Shown here: in pieces, positions 1-8,840 of the stretch
Numbering within the stretch: position 1 is the stretch's first letter
Layout of the letters: each line of letters begins with the position of its first letter
Source of the DNA: Chloroflexota bacterium
Lineage (GTDB): Bacteria; Chloroflexota; Dehalococcoidia; DSTF01; RBG-16-68-14
Reading direction: 5' to 3'
DNA: 64,000 nucleotides
Assembly: GCA_003228685.1 (NCBI GenBank)
Contig: QIFC01000095.1
Span: 1 to 64,000, forward strand
The notes under the pieces: model-generated
The model's input: the letters and a program-made list of their open reading frames with translations, nothing else
What the model was told of the DNA's origin: nothing
Databases searched by the model: none
Position numbers and translations under genes: made by a program

Positions 1-640
1 GGGTGGCCACTTCCAGGCGAGTCGCGCCCAGGCCATACGCGGCTTCCCGCAGGTCGCGCGGCACGCTCGCCATCGCGTCTTCGGAGATCGACGCGATCGT
101 AGGCAGCACCATCACGGCCAGCAGGATGCTCGCTGATAGGCTATTGAAGATCGGCAGGTCATCACCAAAGATCGGCCTGAGCACTTGCAGCGTAACCACA
201 TTCACGGCGAAGTACGCGTAGACGACAGTGGGCACGCCAGCCAGCGATTCTAGGATCGGCTTCAAGAAGCGTCGGGTCCGTGGCGCCGCGTATTCACTCA
301 GATAGATCGCCGTTGCCAGACCGACCGGCAGCGCGAGTACGAGCGCCCAAAACACGACGTTCACGGTGCCCGCCACCAGCTCCCAAATCCCGAACGAAAC
401 AGGGTCGAAGAGCGGTTGCCACTCAGTATCGAGGAAGAATTCCCGGAACGAGACCTCCTGGAAGAACGTCGCGCTCTCGCTGAACAGCACGTAGATAATC
501 AGAGCGGTCGTAAGCAAAGAGACTGCCGCACAAAGCAGGAGCGCCGCCATAATCACCATCTCTCCGCCATGCTTGAACGGCTGCTTTCTGAGTGCCTTGT
601 GCACCGCGCCCGCGCCTGAACCACGTAGCGATTGCTGCAC
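1..640 (-). CDS. pstC: Phosphate ABC transporter permease PstC (3' end outside window)
   Basis: Inner-membrane permease of the high-affinity phosphate importer PstSCAB. The reading frame begins with a GTG directly after the pstS stop codon and stays open to the window edge, giving about 213 residues. A short basic N-terminus is followed by a hydrophobic segment ([20 protein letters not shown]), then [16 protein letters not shown] and [15 protein letters not shown], typical of PstC. The final visible part, [15 protein letters not shown], is the permease EAA-type loop that contacts the ATPase. The overlap-free junction with pstS implies one transcript. The end of PstC, and presumably pstA and pstB, lie beyond position 1. 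Confidence 0.9.
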   Translation of the reverse strand, partial: MQQSLRGSGAGAVHKALRKQPFKHGGEMVIMAALLLCAAVSLLTTALIIYVLFSESATFFQEVSFREFFLDTEWQPLFDPVSFGIWELVAGTVNVVFWALVLALPVGLATAIYLSEYAAPRTRRFLKPILESLAGVPTVVYAYFAVNVVTLQVLRPIFGDDLPIFNSLSASILLAVMVLPTIASISEDAMASVPRDLREAAYGLGATRLEVAT

Positions 641-1615
641 CTATTCGTCCTCTTGGAACTGGAGGAAGGGCTCCAGCTTCGCGTACTGCTCGTCAATCAG
701 CTCCGGCGGCATGGTGATGTAGCCCACCTCTGGAACTAGCAGGTTCTGCTCAGGAGTCAGCCGATTGTCCGAACTCTCCAGATAGAACTGCATAAGTTCC
801 AACACCTCGGGACGGTCGCGCAGGAAACTCTCTCGCGTGTAGATGAAGAGCGGCCTGCTCAGCGGCGTGTAGGAGCCATCGAGCGCCGAATCAAAGGATG
901 GCGTCACGCACTCGCCGTCGCCATCGTCTACCTTAACCGGATTCAGACCTTTGCCGGCTACTTGAAAGAAGGCGAACCCAAAGTAGCCGAGAGCGTTGCT
1001 GTCGTTCTCAATACCTAGGGCCAGGACGTTGTCATCCTCAGACGCCGTCCCGTCGCCCCGATGTGAGGCCGTGTCGTCAACGTCGTCAATGATCGCCTCG
1101 ACAAAGTAGTCAAACGTGCCAGAGTCGGTGCCTGGATAGTAGAAGATGATCGAATCGCTGGGCCACTCCGGCCGGATGTCGCTCCACCGCGATGCTCCTC
1201 CGTTGCGAAACGCCAGATGCAGCTCATCCACGGTCATGCAATCGACGAAGTCGTTATTGGGGCTGACCATGACGGTCAACGCATCGATCGCAACTTGGAC
1301 CTCAATGATGTCGTCGATGCCGCTATCGGCACAGTTCTTCACCTCGGCGTCCTTGATCGATCTGGATGCTGCGCTGATCTGCGTATCGCCGCGACAGAAC
1401 TTCTCGAAGCCCGCGCCTGTACCCGAAAAGCCCACGTTCACGCGCACTTCGTCGGTCGCCAGCATGAACTCCTCCGCGACGGCTTCCGTGATAGGAAACA
1501 CGGTCGAAGAGCCATCGATGCGAACCGTGCTCCTTTCGTTCGAACATGCTCCGATAGCCAGCACTACCAGAAACACCAGGAACAACAGGGCTAGTAGCTG
1601 TCCGCGCCGGTTCAC
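641..1615 (-). CDS. pstS: Phosphate-binding lipoprotein PstS
   Basis: Substrate-binding component of the Pst phosphate importer, 324 residues from a GTG start with AGGGTGGC upstream. The N-terminus has a hydrophobic signal ending in the lipobox AIGAC (Cys24), so the mature protein should be lipid-anchored outside the membrane. RIDGSSTVFPITEAVAEEF is the classic PstS phosphate-binding opening, and SGTGAGFEKFCRG and GTDSGTFDYF are further ligand-loop motifs. pstC follows immediately on the same strand. No clear Pho box was recognised upstream. Identification at family level is firm. Confidence 0.93.
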   Translation of the reverse strand: MNRRGQLLALLFLVFLVVLAIGACSNERSTVRIDGSSTVFPITEAVAEEFMLATDEVRVNVGFSGTGAGFEKFCRGDTQISAASRSIKDAEVKNCADSGIDDIIEVQVAIDALTVMVSPNNDFVDCMTVDELHLAFRNGGASRWSDIRPEWPSDSIIFYYPGTDSGTFDYFVEAIIDDVDDTASHRGDGTASEDDNVLALGIENDSNALGYFGFAFFQVAGKGLNPVKVDDGDGECVTPSFDSALDGSYTPLSRPLFIYTRESFLRDRPEVLELMQFYLESSDNRLTPEQNLLVPEVGYITMPPELIDEQYAKLEPFLQFQEDE

Positions 1616-1797
1616 ACGCCACCCTGCCGGCTTGGGCGTTCTTGACTGTTTTGGAGAGCGGAGACTGCTATGGGTTCGTCCTCGACGACGAAGAGTCGCC
1701 TTGCTCGAGCGCTCGCATCTTTCACGATCAGTATAGGTGTCGCCCGCAACGGCATACCAAACCTTGGCTGCACAGAGCCATGCCTTACCATGTACTT

Positions 1798-3150
1798 ATG
1801 TCCGAAGCCGACAACGCGGAGCAGCACCGGCGGGCCGCGCAAGCGGCCGAAGAGGCGACCGAATGGCGTGATGCCGTCTCCGAGTATGAGGCGTGTCTCT
1901 TGATCGTCGGCCAGTCGCCCGGCGGCGGCGGCCAAGTCGAAGTCGCCCTCCTCACCGGTCTGGGCCGCTGCCATTGGAACCTGGCAGAGGCGCGCACGGC
2001 CTGGCGCACGTTGAGGCGGGCGATCTCGCTTGCCAAAGAGCGCGGCGACGGCGTTGCCCAGGCGCGAGCGACCGTCGAGATCCTCCAGATTTGGGGACCG
2101 CCGGAGCGTCACAAGACGATGGCCGAAGAGGCGCTGGCCGCGCTCGGCGAAGGCGATGCCTACCTCAAGGCCCGCCTGCTGTTGGAACTTGGACGGCCCC
2201 AGCACGACGATCAGTCGAACTACGACAAGGCGCTCGCGATCGCGGAGGAGCACGGCTTCCAGGACATCCTCGCGTCGCGCATCCAACAGAAGGCGTGGAA
2301 GCTCTTCGACCAAGGCAACATTGAGGAGAGCCTGCTGCTTTTCAACGATGCGCACCATGCATACGCCGGCCAGAAGGTCCACCACGTTGCGGCCGGCATG
2401 CTGCGCGGCGCGGGGTTCAGCATGCTGGAAATCGGCCGCCTGGACGAAGGCTATCGATTCGCCGAGCGCGCATTCGAGTACGGCGCGAGCGTCAACCTGC
2501 TCTTTGCTGCGCAGCTCGCGTTGATGGACATGATCGGCGTCGCGTTCGCCCGGGGCGAGTTCGAGCGCTGTGAGGAACTGCTCGCATCGTCGCCCGGCGA
2601 CTCCGATTTCCGAGCCGACTGCTATGGCATGTGGATTGCGGAGGCCCGCGGTGATTTCGACGCCGCGCTCCGGCTGATGATCGACCCTGAGCGCGGCGGC
2701 AAGGCCCCGACGGCCGTCGGGCAGATTCATGCCTCGTCTGCCGGCGTCCTCTACAACGCCGGCAAGCACGACGCCGCCCGGCAAGCCCTCAATGCCTGGA
2801 GAGACGTCGACCGCGGCGCGGATGATACCCTCGACTGGATGGAGGCGCCCGCCGCCCTCGATTGCATCCTTGCGTTGGGCGACGAAGCGCTCTTCCGGCG
2901 AATCTACAACTCGTTCGAACGGCGCGACGAGGCGGTCGGAGCGCCCGCGCGCTACTCCACGCTCCAAGGTAGAGCCGTCGCCCCGCTCCGCGCCGGCATC
3001 TGCCTGGCGCTCGGCCTGGCCGGCGAGGCCGAGCGCCACTACCGAGAAGGGCTGGCCTGGTGCGAGCAAGAGCGATGCACCGCCGACGCCGAACGCTGCC
3101 GCGCCGGGCTCGCGCAGACGGAGGCCGCCGGCGCGCGCCAACCTTCTTAA
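1798..3150 (+). CDS. Tetratricopeptide-repeat protein
   Basis: About 450 residues of alpha-helical TPR-like repeats, for example HRRAAQAAEEATEWRDAVSEYE and later A/G-rich helix pairs through to the end. No catalytic domain, signal peptide or membrane segment is visible, so a cytoplasmic scaffold or protein-interaction role is inferred. An in-frame ATG exists at 1780 and the frame is open back to 1642, but TTGGCT (1764-1769) and TACCAT (1786-1791) form a plausible promoter that would start transcription at the ATG at 1798, so that start is preferred. Its repeats resemble the TPR section of the large kinase/cyclase protein at 11840. The function is unknown. Confidence 0.75.
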   Translation: MSEADNAEQHRRAAQAAEEATEWRDAVSEYEACLLIVGQSPGGGGQVEVALLTGLGRCHWNLAEARTAWRTLRRAISLAKERGDGVAQARATVEILQIWGPPERHKTMAEEALAALGEGDAYLKARLLLELGRPQHDDQSNYDKALAIAEEHGFQDILASRIQQKAWKLFDQGNIEESLLLFNDAHHAYAGQKVHHVAAGMLRGAGFSMLEIGRLDEGYRFAERAFEYGASVNLLFAAQLALMDMIGVAFARGEFERCEELLASSPGDSDFRADCYGMWIAEARGDFDAALRLMIDPERGGKAPTAVGQIHASSAGVLYNAGKHDAARQALNAWRDVDRGADDTLDWMEAPAALDCILALGDEALFRRIYNSFERRDEAVGAPARYSTLQGRAVAPLRAGICLALGLAGEAERHYREGLAWCEQERCTADAERCRAGLAQTEAAGARQPS

Positions 3151-3172
3151 GCAAGCCAGCGGTCTGGCCGCC

Positions 3173-3181
3173 TGCTATCAT
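3173..3181 (+). promoter_or_regulatory. Extended -10 promoter element (TGCTATCAT)
   Basis: TGCTATCAT fits an extended -10 box (TG, one base, TATCAT) and matches the GCTANNNT pattern found before many genes here. It lies 30 bp before the ATG of the cyclase-family gene, with GGGAGG between. No strong -35 was seen. Confidence 0.5.
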
Positions 3182-3210
3182 GCCTCGAATCATTCATCAG
3201 GGAGGTAGTC

Positions 3211-4134
3211 ATGTCACTGGCAGATCGCGCCATTCCAACGCCGGAAGAGTTCGACACGTACAAGGAGCGTTTCAGTAACTGGGGGCGCTGGGGCGATGAC
3301 GACCAGCTGGGCACGCTGAACCACATCACGACAGAGACCCGGCGCAACGCCGCCGCGCTCGTTCGAGATGGGCGTTCCGTTTCGTGCGCCCGCCCGCTGG
3401 CGACGGAGCAAGTCCTCTCGGGGCCCCGCAACGGGGCGCCCGCCGACCACAAGATGAACATCGGCGTCATGGGCTGTAGCGACTATATTGGCGTCAGCTA
3501 CCACGGCTTCGCCAACACCCACATCGACGCCCTCTGCCACATCTTCACGGCTGATGGGAAGCTCTACAACGGCCGCCCTTCGTCGGACGTGACTGAAGAG
3601 GGCGCGAAGAACAACTCGGTCGAGTTCTGGCGTCACGGCATCGCTACCCGAGGCGTCCTCTACGACGTGCCGCGTCATCGCGGCGCGGAGTACGTGACCC
3701 TGGACGAACCTGTCCATGGCTGGGAGCTGGCGGACATCGCAGCAGCTGAAGGCGTCAAGCCGGAAACCGGCGACGCCGTCCTCGTGCGCTGCGGCGCGAC
3801 AGAGTTTTGGGGCGAGAATCCAAACTTCGAACCATTTTGGAAGACTCCGGGACTGCACGCCACCACGCTGGAGTTCCTCCATGAAACAGATGCCGCCCTC
3901 CTCGGCTGGGACCTGATGGAAGCGCCCGGCCAAGACCAGTATCAGGCGTCCTCGATGCCCATACACTCGACCGGCATTCCTTACATGGGGTTGCCGCTCC
4001 TGGACAACGCTGACTTCGACGCGCTGGCTGCCACCTGCGCGGAGTTGGGACGATGGGAATTTCAGCTTGTGATTGCGCCCCTGTTCGTCAAAGGCGGTAC
4101 CGGCTCACCGGTCAATCCGATCGCAATCTTCTGA
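3211..4134 (+). CDS. Cyclase family protein (kynurenine formamidase-like metal hydrolase)
   Basis: A 307-residue soluble member of the cyclase/arylformamidase family (PF04199), which hydrolyses amides or cyclic compounds at a metal centre. The metal motif HGFANTHIDALCH carries His98, His104, Asp106 and His110, corresponding to the family's HxxxTHxDxxxH signature. The start is well supported by GGGAGG eight bases upstream. It is longer than bacterial KynB (about 210 residues) and no tryptophan-pathway genes are nearby, so a distinct substrate, perhaps in degradation of organic compounds, is more likely than kynurenine formamide. The exact reaction cannot be read from the sequence. Confidence 0.82.
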   Translation: MSLADRAIPTPEEFDTYKERFSNWGRWGDDDQLGTLNHITTETRRNAAALVRDGRSVSCARPLATEQVLSGPRNGAPADHKMNIGVMGCSDYIGVSYHGFANTHIDALCHIFTADGKLYNGRPSSDVTEEGAKNNSVEFWRHGIATRGVLYDVPRHRGAEYVTLDEPVHGWELADIAAAEGVKPETGDAVLVRCGATEFWGENPNFEPFWKTPGLHATTLEFLHETDAALLGWDLMEAPGQDQYQASSMPIHSTGIPYMGLPLLDNADFDALAATCAELGRWEFQLVIAPLFVKGGTGSPVNPIAIF

Positions 4135-4188
4135 GCGCGTCTGGCGGTAATGTAGTCTTCATCACGCTGCCTAGGCTGTCGGTGAGCG

Positions 4189-4194
4189 TAGAAT
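4189..4194 (+). promoter_or_regulatory. -10 element of a predicted leaderless transcript (TAGAAT)
   Basis: TAGAAT ends seven bases before the GTG of the following lipoprotein gene, so transcription would begin at the start codon itself. There is no Shine-Dalgarno sequence, consistent with a leaderless mRNA. Confidence 0.5.
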
Positions 4195-4200
4195 CGCAAC

Positions 4201-5175
4201 GTGGGCATAAGATCCGTCCTGGCGAAGAAACCTACAGCGGCAGCGCTTGCGTTGCTCGCCGTAGCCCTCATTTCTGCCTGTTCCGACTCCGGCGAGAGCG
4301 CGCCACCTCCAAGTCCCACAGCTGAGCCGCCGATCAGCTCCGAAGAGCAGGCCTATCTGGACGAAGTCCTTGAAATAGATACGTTGATCGGCGCCATCGT
4401 CTTAAGGGTCGAAACGGCGCTTGAAGGCTCGTATGCGACACGAGGCCGGCTGTTCTCGCTCGTAGGCGAGGAGGATGTCTACGACACGTTCCAAACGATG
4501 GTCGACCGATTGGATTCGGTTGACGTTCCCCCGAGATACGAGGCGGATCACCAGCGCTACCTGGAATCTCTCAACGAGAGCGTGGCGCTGGCGGAGCGGC
4601 TTCAGCCTGCCATCGACGCTGAAGACCTGGTCACGTTCGACGTTACTCTTGTGGAACTCTTCGTATCGCGCGGGCGGCTCCTCGTGGACGCCTCTCCCTC
4701 GTTCTGCGCTGGTGCCCTGCGATCCGATGCGGAGCCTGGCTGCGCGAGCGCCGAGGCAGCTCCCGGTGGGTTGTACGGAGCAGAGCTGCGCGAGACATTC
4801 CGGCGCTTCCTGGCTGACTTCAGCCCGCGCGTATCGGCCTTCCCTCCGGCGATGAATGCTGACGAAGTCTTTGCGGAATTGGCCATCCTCCAGCCGCCTA
4901 TCATCGAAGCGCTCGAAACGGCCGCTGAAGAGATTCGTGAGATCGAACCGCCGTCGGAGTTTGCCGACGACCATGCCATCATCGAGCAATATTTCGAGGG
5001 CACGCTCGACGTTTCACGAGCAATTTCCCAGGCCGCCGAAGAACGGGACACCGACGCCCAACGTCGTGAGTTCGACCGGTCTGGTGAGGTTCTTTGCGAG
5101 GCTGCGCTCTCGCTCTCAGACGAAGCCAAGGCGATCACCGAGATCTTCGATGTCCCCCCTGCACAGTGCCAATGA
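4201..5175 (+). CDS. Secreted lipoprotein of unknown function
   Basis: A 324-residue protein beginning with GTG. The basic N-terminus and hydrophobic stretch end in the lipobox LISAC (Cys27), followed by a Pro/Ser/Glu-rich linker (about residues 33-48), so it should be a lipid-anchored extracellular protein. The remainder is helix-rich and acidic, with no recognised domain or catalytic motif. Cysteines near 177, 186 and the C-terminus (about 287 and 323) could form disulfides. It is followed by a terminator hairpin and looks monocistronic. The function is unknown. Confidence 0.72.
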   Translation: MGIRSVLAKKPTAAALALLAVALISACSDSGESAPPPSPTAEPPISSEEQAYLDEVLEIDTLIGAIVLRVETALEGSYATRGRLFSLVGEEDVYDTFQTMVDRLDSVDVPPRYEADHQRYLESLNESVALAERLQPAIDAEDLVTFDVTLVELFVSRGRLLVDASPSFCAGALRSDAEPGCASAEAAPGGLYGAELRETFRRFLADFSPRVSAFPPAMNADEVFAELAILQPPIIEALETAAEEIREIEPPSEFADDHAIIEQYFEGTLDVSRAISQAAEERDTDAQRREFDRSGEVLCEAALSLSDEAKAITEIFDVPPAQCQ

Positions 5176-5203
5176 CGGCGTCATGACTAACAGCGACGAT
5201 TAC

Positions 5204-5229
5204 GAGCCGCCCAACTTGGCGGCTCATTT
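5204..5229 (+). terminator. Rho-independent-like terminator hairpin
   Basis: GAGCCGCC and GGCGGCTC form a perfect 8-bp stem with a 6-base loop, followed by a short T run. It lies 28 bp after the lipoprotein stop codon. Confidence 0.55.
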
Positions 5230-5301
5230 GCGGACCTAACAAGAACCGGCCAGACCTCAGGCTATCCAAGCGTGCCGAAAATCCTATGGTAGCTTATCCT
5301 T

Positions 5302-6612
5302 ATGTCGATCAGCCGATTCTTGCTTGCAGCCCTCATCGCCGCGTTTGCGGTCGGGGTGACCTCCGACACATCGCTTGCGGAGTCGAACACGATCACCACG
5401 CTCTCGACGTTCGCATCGGACTCTTCCATGGTCCTCGATGCTTCCGGCAACCCAGTCGTCGCCTATCGCGACTCCTTCGATACGCGGCTCCGCATCCTGC
5501 ACTGCGACGATCCGTTCTGCACCGGTGGGGGCGAGAGCCTGATCATGCCCGAGATCGAATCGGGCCAGTGGCCATCGATTGCGCTTGATGCGTCCGGCAA
5601 CCCAGTCGTCAGCTACTACACAACGCCGTTCGACCGCCTCAAACTGCTCCGCTGCGACGATCCGAACTGCGCTGGCAGCGAGAGCATCACGAGGCCCGAT
5701 CCGCAGGCCTTCCTCCTCAACGGTTCCACGTCCATCGCCATCGATGCGGCTGGCAACCCAGTGATCGCCTACGCGCCATGGGCGCCCCTGACCGAAATCC
5801 GCATCATGCACTGCAACGACCCCAATTGTGCGGGCGATGACGAGAGCATCACGATCCACGACTCACTCGCGGCGTCCCCTTCACTGAAGCTAGACGCTGC
5901 TGGCAACCCGGTGGTCGCCTACTATCGCTCCGCCACGCAGATCTTCTCGACCGGTACGCTACGTGTCATGCACTGCAACGACCCCGACTGCGCCGGCGGC
6001 GGCGAGACCACCACATCGCCGGAGCCGGCCACAGGCGTCACGCCCTCGCTCCAGCTCGACGCCGCTGGCAACCCGGTCATCGCCTACTACACCGGCGCCT
6101 CGACACGAGACCTCAAGGTGATGCATTGCAACGACGCCAACTGCGCCGGCGCCAACGAAAGCGTCACAACGCCCGATTCCGCCGGCGACGTAGGTTCACA
6201 ACCGTCGCTGGCCCTCAACGGAGGCAATCCGGTTGTTACCTACAGAGACGGCGACAACAGCAATCTCAGGCTCCTCTACTGCAACGACCCTAACTGCGCG
6301 AATGGCAACGACACGGTTGTACCATTAGACGCAGCGCTCGCGTCCGGAGAAAACAGCTCGGTCGTCGTGGACGGCTCCGGCCTGCCAGTGATAACGTACG
6401 ATGCGGGCACGGACCTACGCCTCCTTCGCTGTGGTGACGCCGACTGCGCCGAGACCGTGGGCGGCCTGAGCGAACTGGCGCCGAGTATCGCAAACGCCGA
6501 TGCCACATTCCCGCTCTTCTGGTGGCTGATTGCAAGCGTATTGGGCTTGGCCGTGGCTAGTACTGGACTCCTCGCTCGACATCGCCTGAGCAGCCATCTA
6601 GCCACTCGATAG
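5302..6612 (+). CDS. Secreted/cell-surface protein with seven Cys-containing repeats
   Basis: A 436-residue protein with an N-terminal signal peptide (about residues 1-26) and a C-terminal hydrophobic segment (FWWLIASVLGLAVASTGLL) followed by basic residues, which suggests a surface protein held by its C-terminus. Between them are about seven repeats of 43-54 residues, each built as DAAGNPVVAYY ... LRVMHCNDPNCAG, with two cysteines spaced C-x4-C per repeat. The repeats resemble beta-propeller blades, so a seven-bladed propeller is a reasonable inference. TATGGT at 5285-5290 would give a leader of about five bases. No enzymatic signature was found. A binding or adhesion role is possible but not shown. 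Confidence 0.75.
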   Translation: MSISRFLLAALIAAFAVGVTSDTSLAESNTITTLSTFASDSSMVLDASGNPVVAYRDSFDTRLRILHCDDPFCTGGGESLIMPEIESGQWPSIALDASGNPVVSYYTTPFDRLKLLRCDDPNCAGSESITRPDPQAFLLNGSTSIAIDAAGNPVIAYAPWAPLTEIRIMHCNDPNCAGDDESITIHDSLAASPSLKLDAAGNPVVAYYRSATQIFSTGTLRVMHCNDPDCAGGGETTTSPEPATGVTPSLQLDAAGNPVIAYYTGASTRDLKVMHCNDANCAGANESVTTPDSAGDVGSQPSLALNGGNPVVTYRDGDNSNLRLLYCNDPNCANGNDTVVPLDAALASGENSSVVVDGSGLPVITYDAGTDLRLLRCGDADCAETVGGLSELAPSIANADATFPLFWWLIASVLGLAVASTGLLARHRLSSHLATR

Positions 6613-6734
6613 GTCCCGGGCGCGGCTACTCCGGGCGGCCAGGGCCCATCTTGCACTGGAAAAGTTTCCGAATCCCGTGTATGCTTGTGCCTCAATCAAG
6701 CCGGGGTGGGCCCGCGTTCAGAACGGAGGCCAAG

Positions 6735-7061
6735 ATGGCACGTTACATGTACCAGGTCGCATACACGGATGAGGCGTGGGAAGCGTTGGTGAAGAAGCCA
6801 GTAGATAGAGTCGAGGCAATTAAACCGACAGTCCGTAAGCTCGGCGGCAAGGTCGAGACCGCCTACTTCACGTTCGGCGACTATGATCTGATGTTGATCG
6901 CCAGCATGCCGGATGACGTCTCCGCGGCCGCGATGTCGATCGCTGCGAGTGCTGGCGGTTCGATCAAATCGATAAAGACGACGCCGCTGATGACAGTGCG
7001 TGAGGGGATGCGTGCCATGCGCCAGGCCAAGCGAGCTGGCTACACGCCGCCAGGGGCATAG
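6735..7061 (+). CDS. GYD domain protein
   Basis: A 108-residue cytoplasmic protein of the GYD family (PF08734), named for a conserved Gly-Tyr-Asp that appears here as FGDYDLMLI. The fold is a small ferredoxin-like domain of unknown biochemical role. The start at 6735 has GGAGGCC upstream and removes a non-conserved extension that is possible from 6651. The same domain occurs twice, fused to an acyltransferase, at 27296. Confidence 0.85.
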   Translation: MARYMYQVAYTDEAWEALVKKPVDRVEAIKPTVRKLGGKVETAYFTFGDYDLMLIASMPDDVSAAAMSIAASAGGSIKSIKTTPLMTVREGMRAMRQAKRAGYTPPGA

Positions 7062-7252
7062 AACCAACCTAGACGCGGAACTGCTCTGGCACAGCCCAGT
7101 CTATCTCTGCCCAAACCGGGCGCATCGCCGAGTCGACATGGCTGACGTGTCGTCCGCCAAATTCGGCGACGGCATTACTTAGTCGTGCCCGTCAGGTGGC
7201 ATCGATCTTCGGGGCTAGACATGGATCGCCGCTATGATACGACGTAACGAAC
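7062..7252. other. Intergenic region with a promoter at its 3' end
   Basis: This 191-bp gap holds no convincing reading frame or RNA gene. GCTATGAT at 7231-7238 matches the recurrent -10 motif and would give a leader of about eight bases for the following gene. Confidence 0.5.
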
Positions 7253-8761
7253 ATGAGCCACCTCTCCCGCTTCGGTCCGCCGGCGATCCTCGCCATCGTG
7301 TTGCTCTTCGCTGCCTTCGTGGGCGGCGACTCGCCGGCTGGCGCGTCCGGCGCAGCGGTAGCCGTTGATCCGGGCGGCGCTCATACCTGCGCCCTGACGG
7401 CCGACGATGAACTGCGATGTTGGGGCTGGAACTTCCACGGCCAGCTCGGCGACAACACCGTCGACTCGCGACTCGAACCGACAGCTGTCGAGCTGCCAGA
7501 CGTTACGGCGTTCGCGTTGGGCGGGAACCACACCTGCGCAGTCTCCGAAGGCAACGTCATGTGCTGGGGCCTCAACGACTCGGGCCAGTTGGGCGACGGC
7601 AGCACCATAACCAGCTTGACGCCCGTCGACCTCTGCGCGAGCGCCCCAGTGGAATGCAACGCCTCTGACATTACGGCAATCGCGGCCGGGACGGCGCACA
7701 CCTGCGCGGTCGCAGGCGTCGTTACCGGGGCCGTCGTCTGTTGGGGCGATAACAGCAGCGGCCAGCTCGGCAACGGCGGCACGGAGAACAGCACGTTCCC
7801 GACAAACACCTGCGAGACGCTTCCCTGCCAGCCACTCTCAAGCATCTCCTCGCTGGCGGCCGGATCCGCCCACACCTGCGCACTCAATGCCTCCGAAGGC
7901 ATCTTGTGTTGGGGGAGCAACGCGTTCGGCCAGCTCGGCGATGGTGGACAATGCGGTGCGACCTGCCCGCTCCCGGTCTCAGTCTGCATTGCGGATGCAA
8001 CATCGTCGTGCGCCCCGCCGAACGACCTCATCTCGCTCTCGGCGGGCGGCCGGCACACGTGTGTCGTGACGTCTGAGCAGCGCGCCTTCTGCTGGGGCGA
8101 CAACAGCGATGGCCAACTCGGCGACGGCAGCGAACTTGGCAGCAACGTTCCCGTCGAGGTCTGCACGACCGCCAGCGACTCCTGCCCGCATGGGTCGACG
8201 CTCGACTCGCCCGTTGCGATCGCCGCGGGTTTCAGTCACACGTGCGCGCTCTCCGCCTCCGCCGAGGTCTCCTGTTGGGGACTGAACTCGGTGAGCCAGC
8301 TCGGCGGCGGTTCAAGGAACAATTCATCGCTCCCAGTAGCGGTCGAAGCCCTCGCCGCTGACATCATCGAGATCGCTGCCGGTAGCTCCCATACGTGCGC
8401 TAGGAACTCCGGCGGCGCCCTCCAGTGCTGGGGGTGGAACGCTGACGGCCGCCTCGGCGATGGCACCTTTTCGAGCCGGGACGTACCTGTGGACGTCATC
8501 GGCTTTAGCATGAAGCCAACGACTCCCGCGCCAACGCCCACGACGACGCCCACGGAACGCCCTCTTGCCGGCGACGCGGACTGCGACGGCGCGGTCGACG
8601 CGATCGATGCGACGCTCGTCCTCCAGAAATCGGCGGCGCTCATCCCCACGCTTCCGTGCCCGTCGCTAGCGGACGCTGACGCAAACGGCGAGATCGAAAG
8701 CCGGGACGCGACGCTGATCCTGCAGTTGGTGGCCGGCTTGATCTCCATGCTCTCTCCCTGA
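7253..8761 (+). CDS. Secreted RCC1-repeat protein with C-terminal dockerin-like domain
   Basis: A 502-residue exported protein with a signal peptide of about 33 residues. Residues 40-415 form roughly seven RCC1-type repeats (for example GGNHTCAVSEGNVMCWGLND followed by SGQLGDGS), predicted to close into a beta-propeller; most repeats keep HTC and CWG cysteines. A Thr/Pro linker (about 422-440) leads to a C-terminal dockerin-like pair of calcium loops, GDADCDGAVDAIDATLVLQ and ADADANGEIESRDATLILQ. Dockerin domains normally bind cohesins, and a cohesin/dockerin-like protein is encoded at 21803. An extracellular binding role is likely, with unknown ligand. Confidence 0.85.
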   Translation: MSHLSRFGPPAILAIVLLFAAFVGGDSPAGASGAAVAVDPGGAHTCALTADDELRCWGWNFHGQLGDNTVDSRLEPTAVELPDVTAFALGGNHTCAVSEGNVMCWGLNDSGQLGDGSTITSLTPVDLCASAPVECNASDITAIAAGTAHTCAVAGVVTGAVVCWGDNSSGQLGNGGTENSTFPTNTCETLPCQPLSSISSLAAGSAHTCALNASEGILCWGSNAFGQLGDGGQCGATCPLPVSVCIADATSSCAPPNDLISLSAGGRHTCVVTSEQRAFCWGDNSDGQLGDGSELGSNVPVEVCTTASDSCPHGSTLDSPVAIAAGFSHTCALSASAEVSCWGLNSVSQLGGGSRNNSSLPVAVEALAADIIEIAAGSSHTCARNSGGALQCWGWNADGRLGDGTFSSRDVPVDVIGFSMKPTTPAPTPTTTPTERPLAGDADCDGAVDAIDATLVLQKSAALIPTLPCPSLADADANGEIESRDATLILQLVAGLISMLSP

Positions 8762-8814
8762 TCCAGTGAACTAATCTTGGTATTACTGATCACCAGAGCG
8801 TTCTGGCCCTCAAC

Positions 8815-8822
8815 GCTAGGAT
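8815..8822 (+). promoter_or_regulatory. gdhA: -10 promoter element (GCTAGGAT)
   Basis: GCTAGGAT fits the recurrent GCTANNNT -10 motif. A transcript from here would start near 8829 and include the strong ribosome binding site GAGGAGG before the dehydrogenase ATG. Confidence 0.45.
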
Positions 8823-8840
8823 GACAAAGAGGAGGTCGTC

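Noticed and set aside
1612-3141. Long minus-strand open frame opposite the TPR gene
   Set aside because: Composition is that of an antisense shadow (Arg/Gly/Val-rich, no motif), while the plus strand shows clear TPR helices and a promoter.
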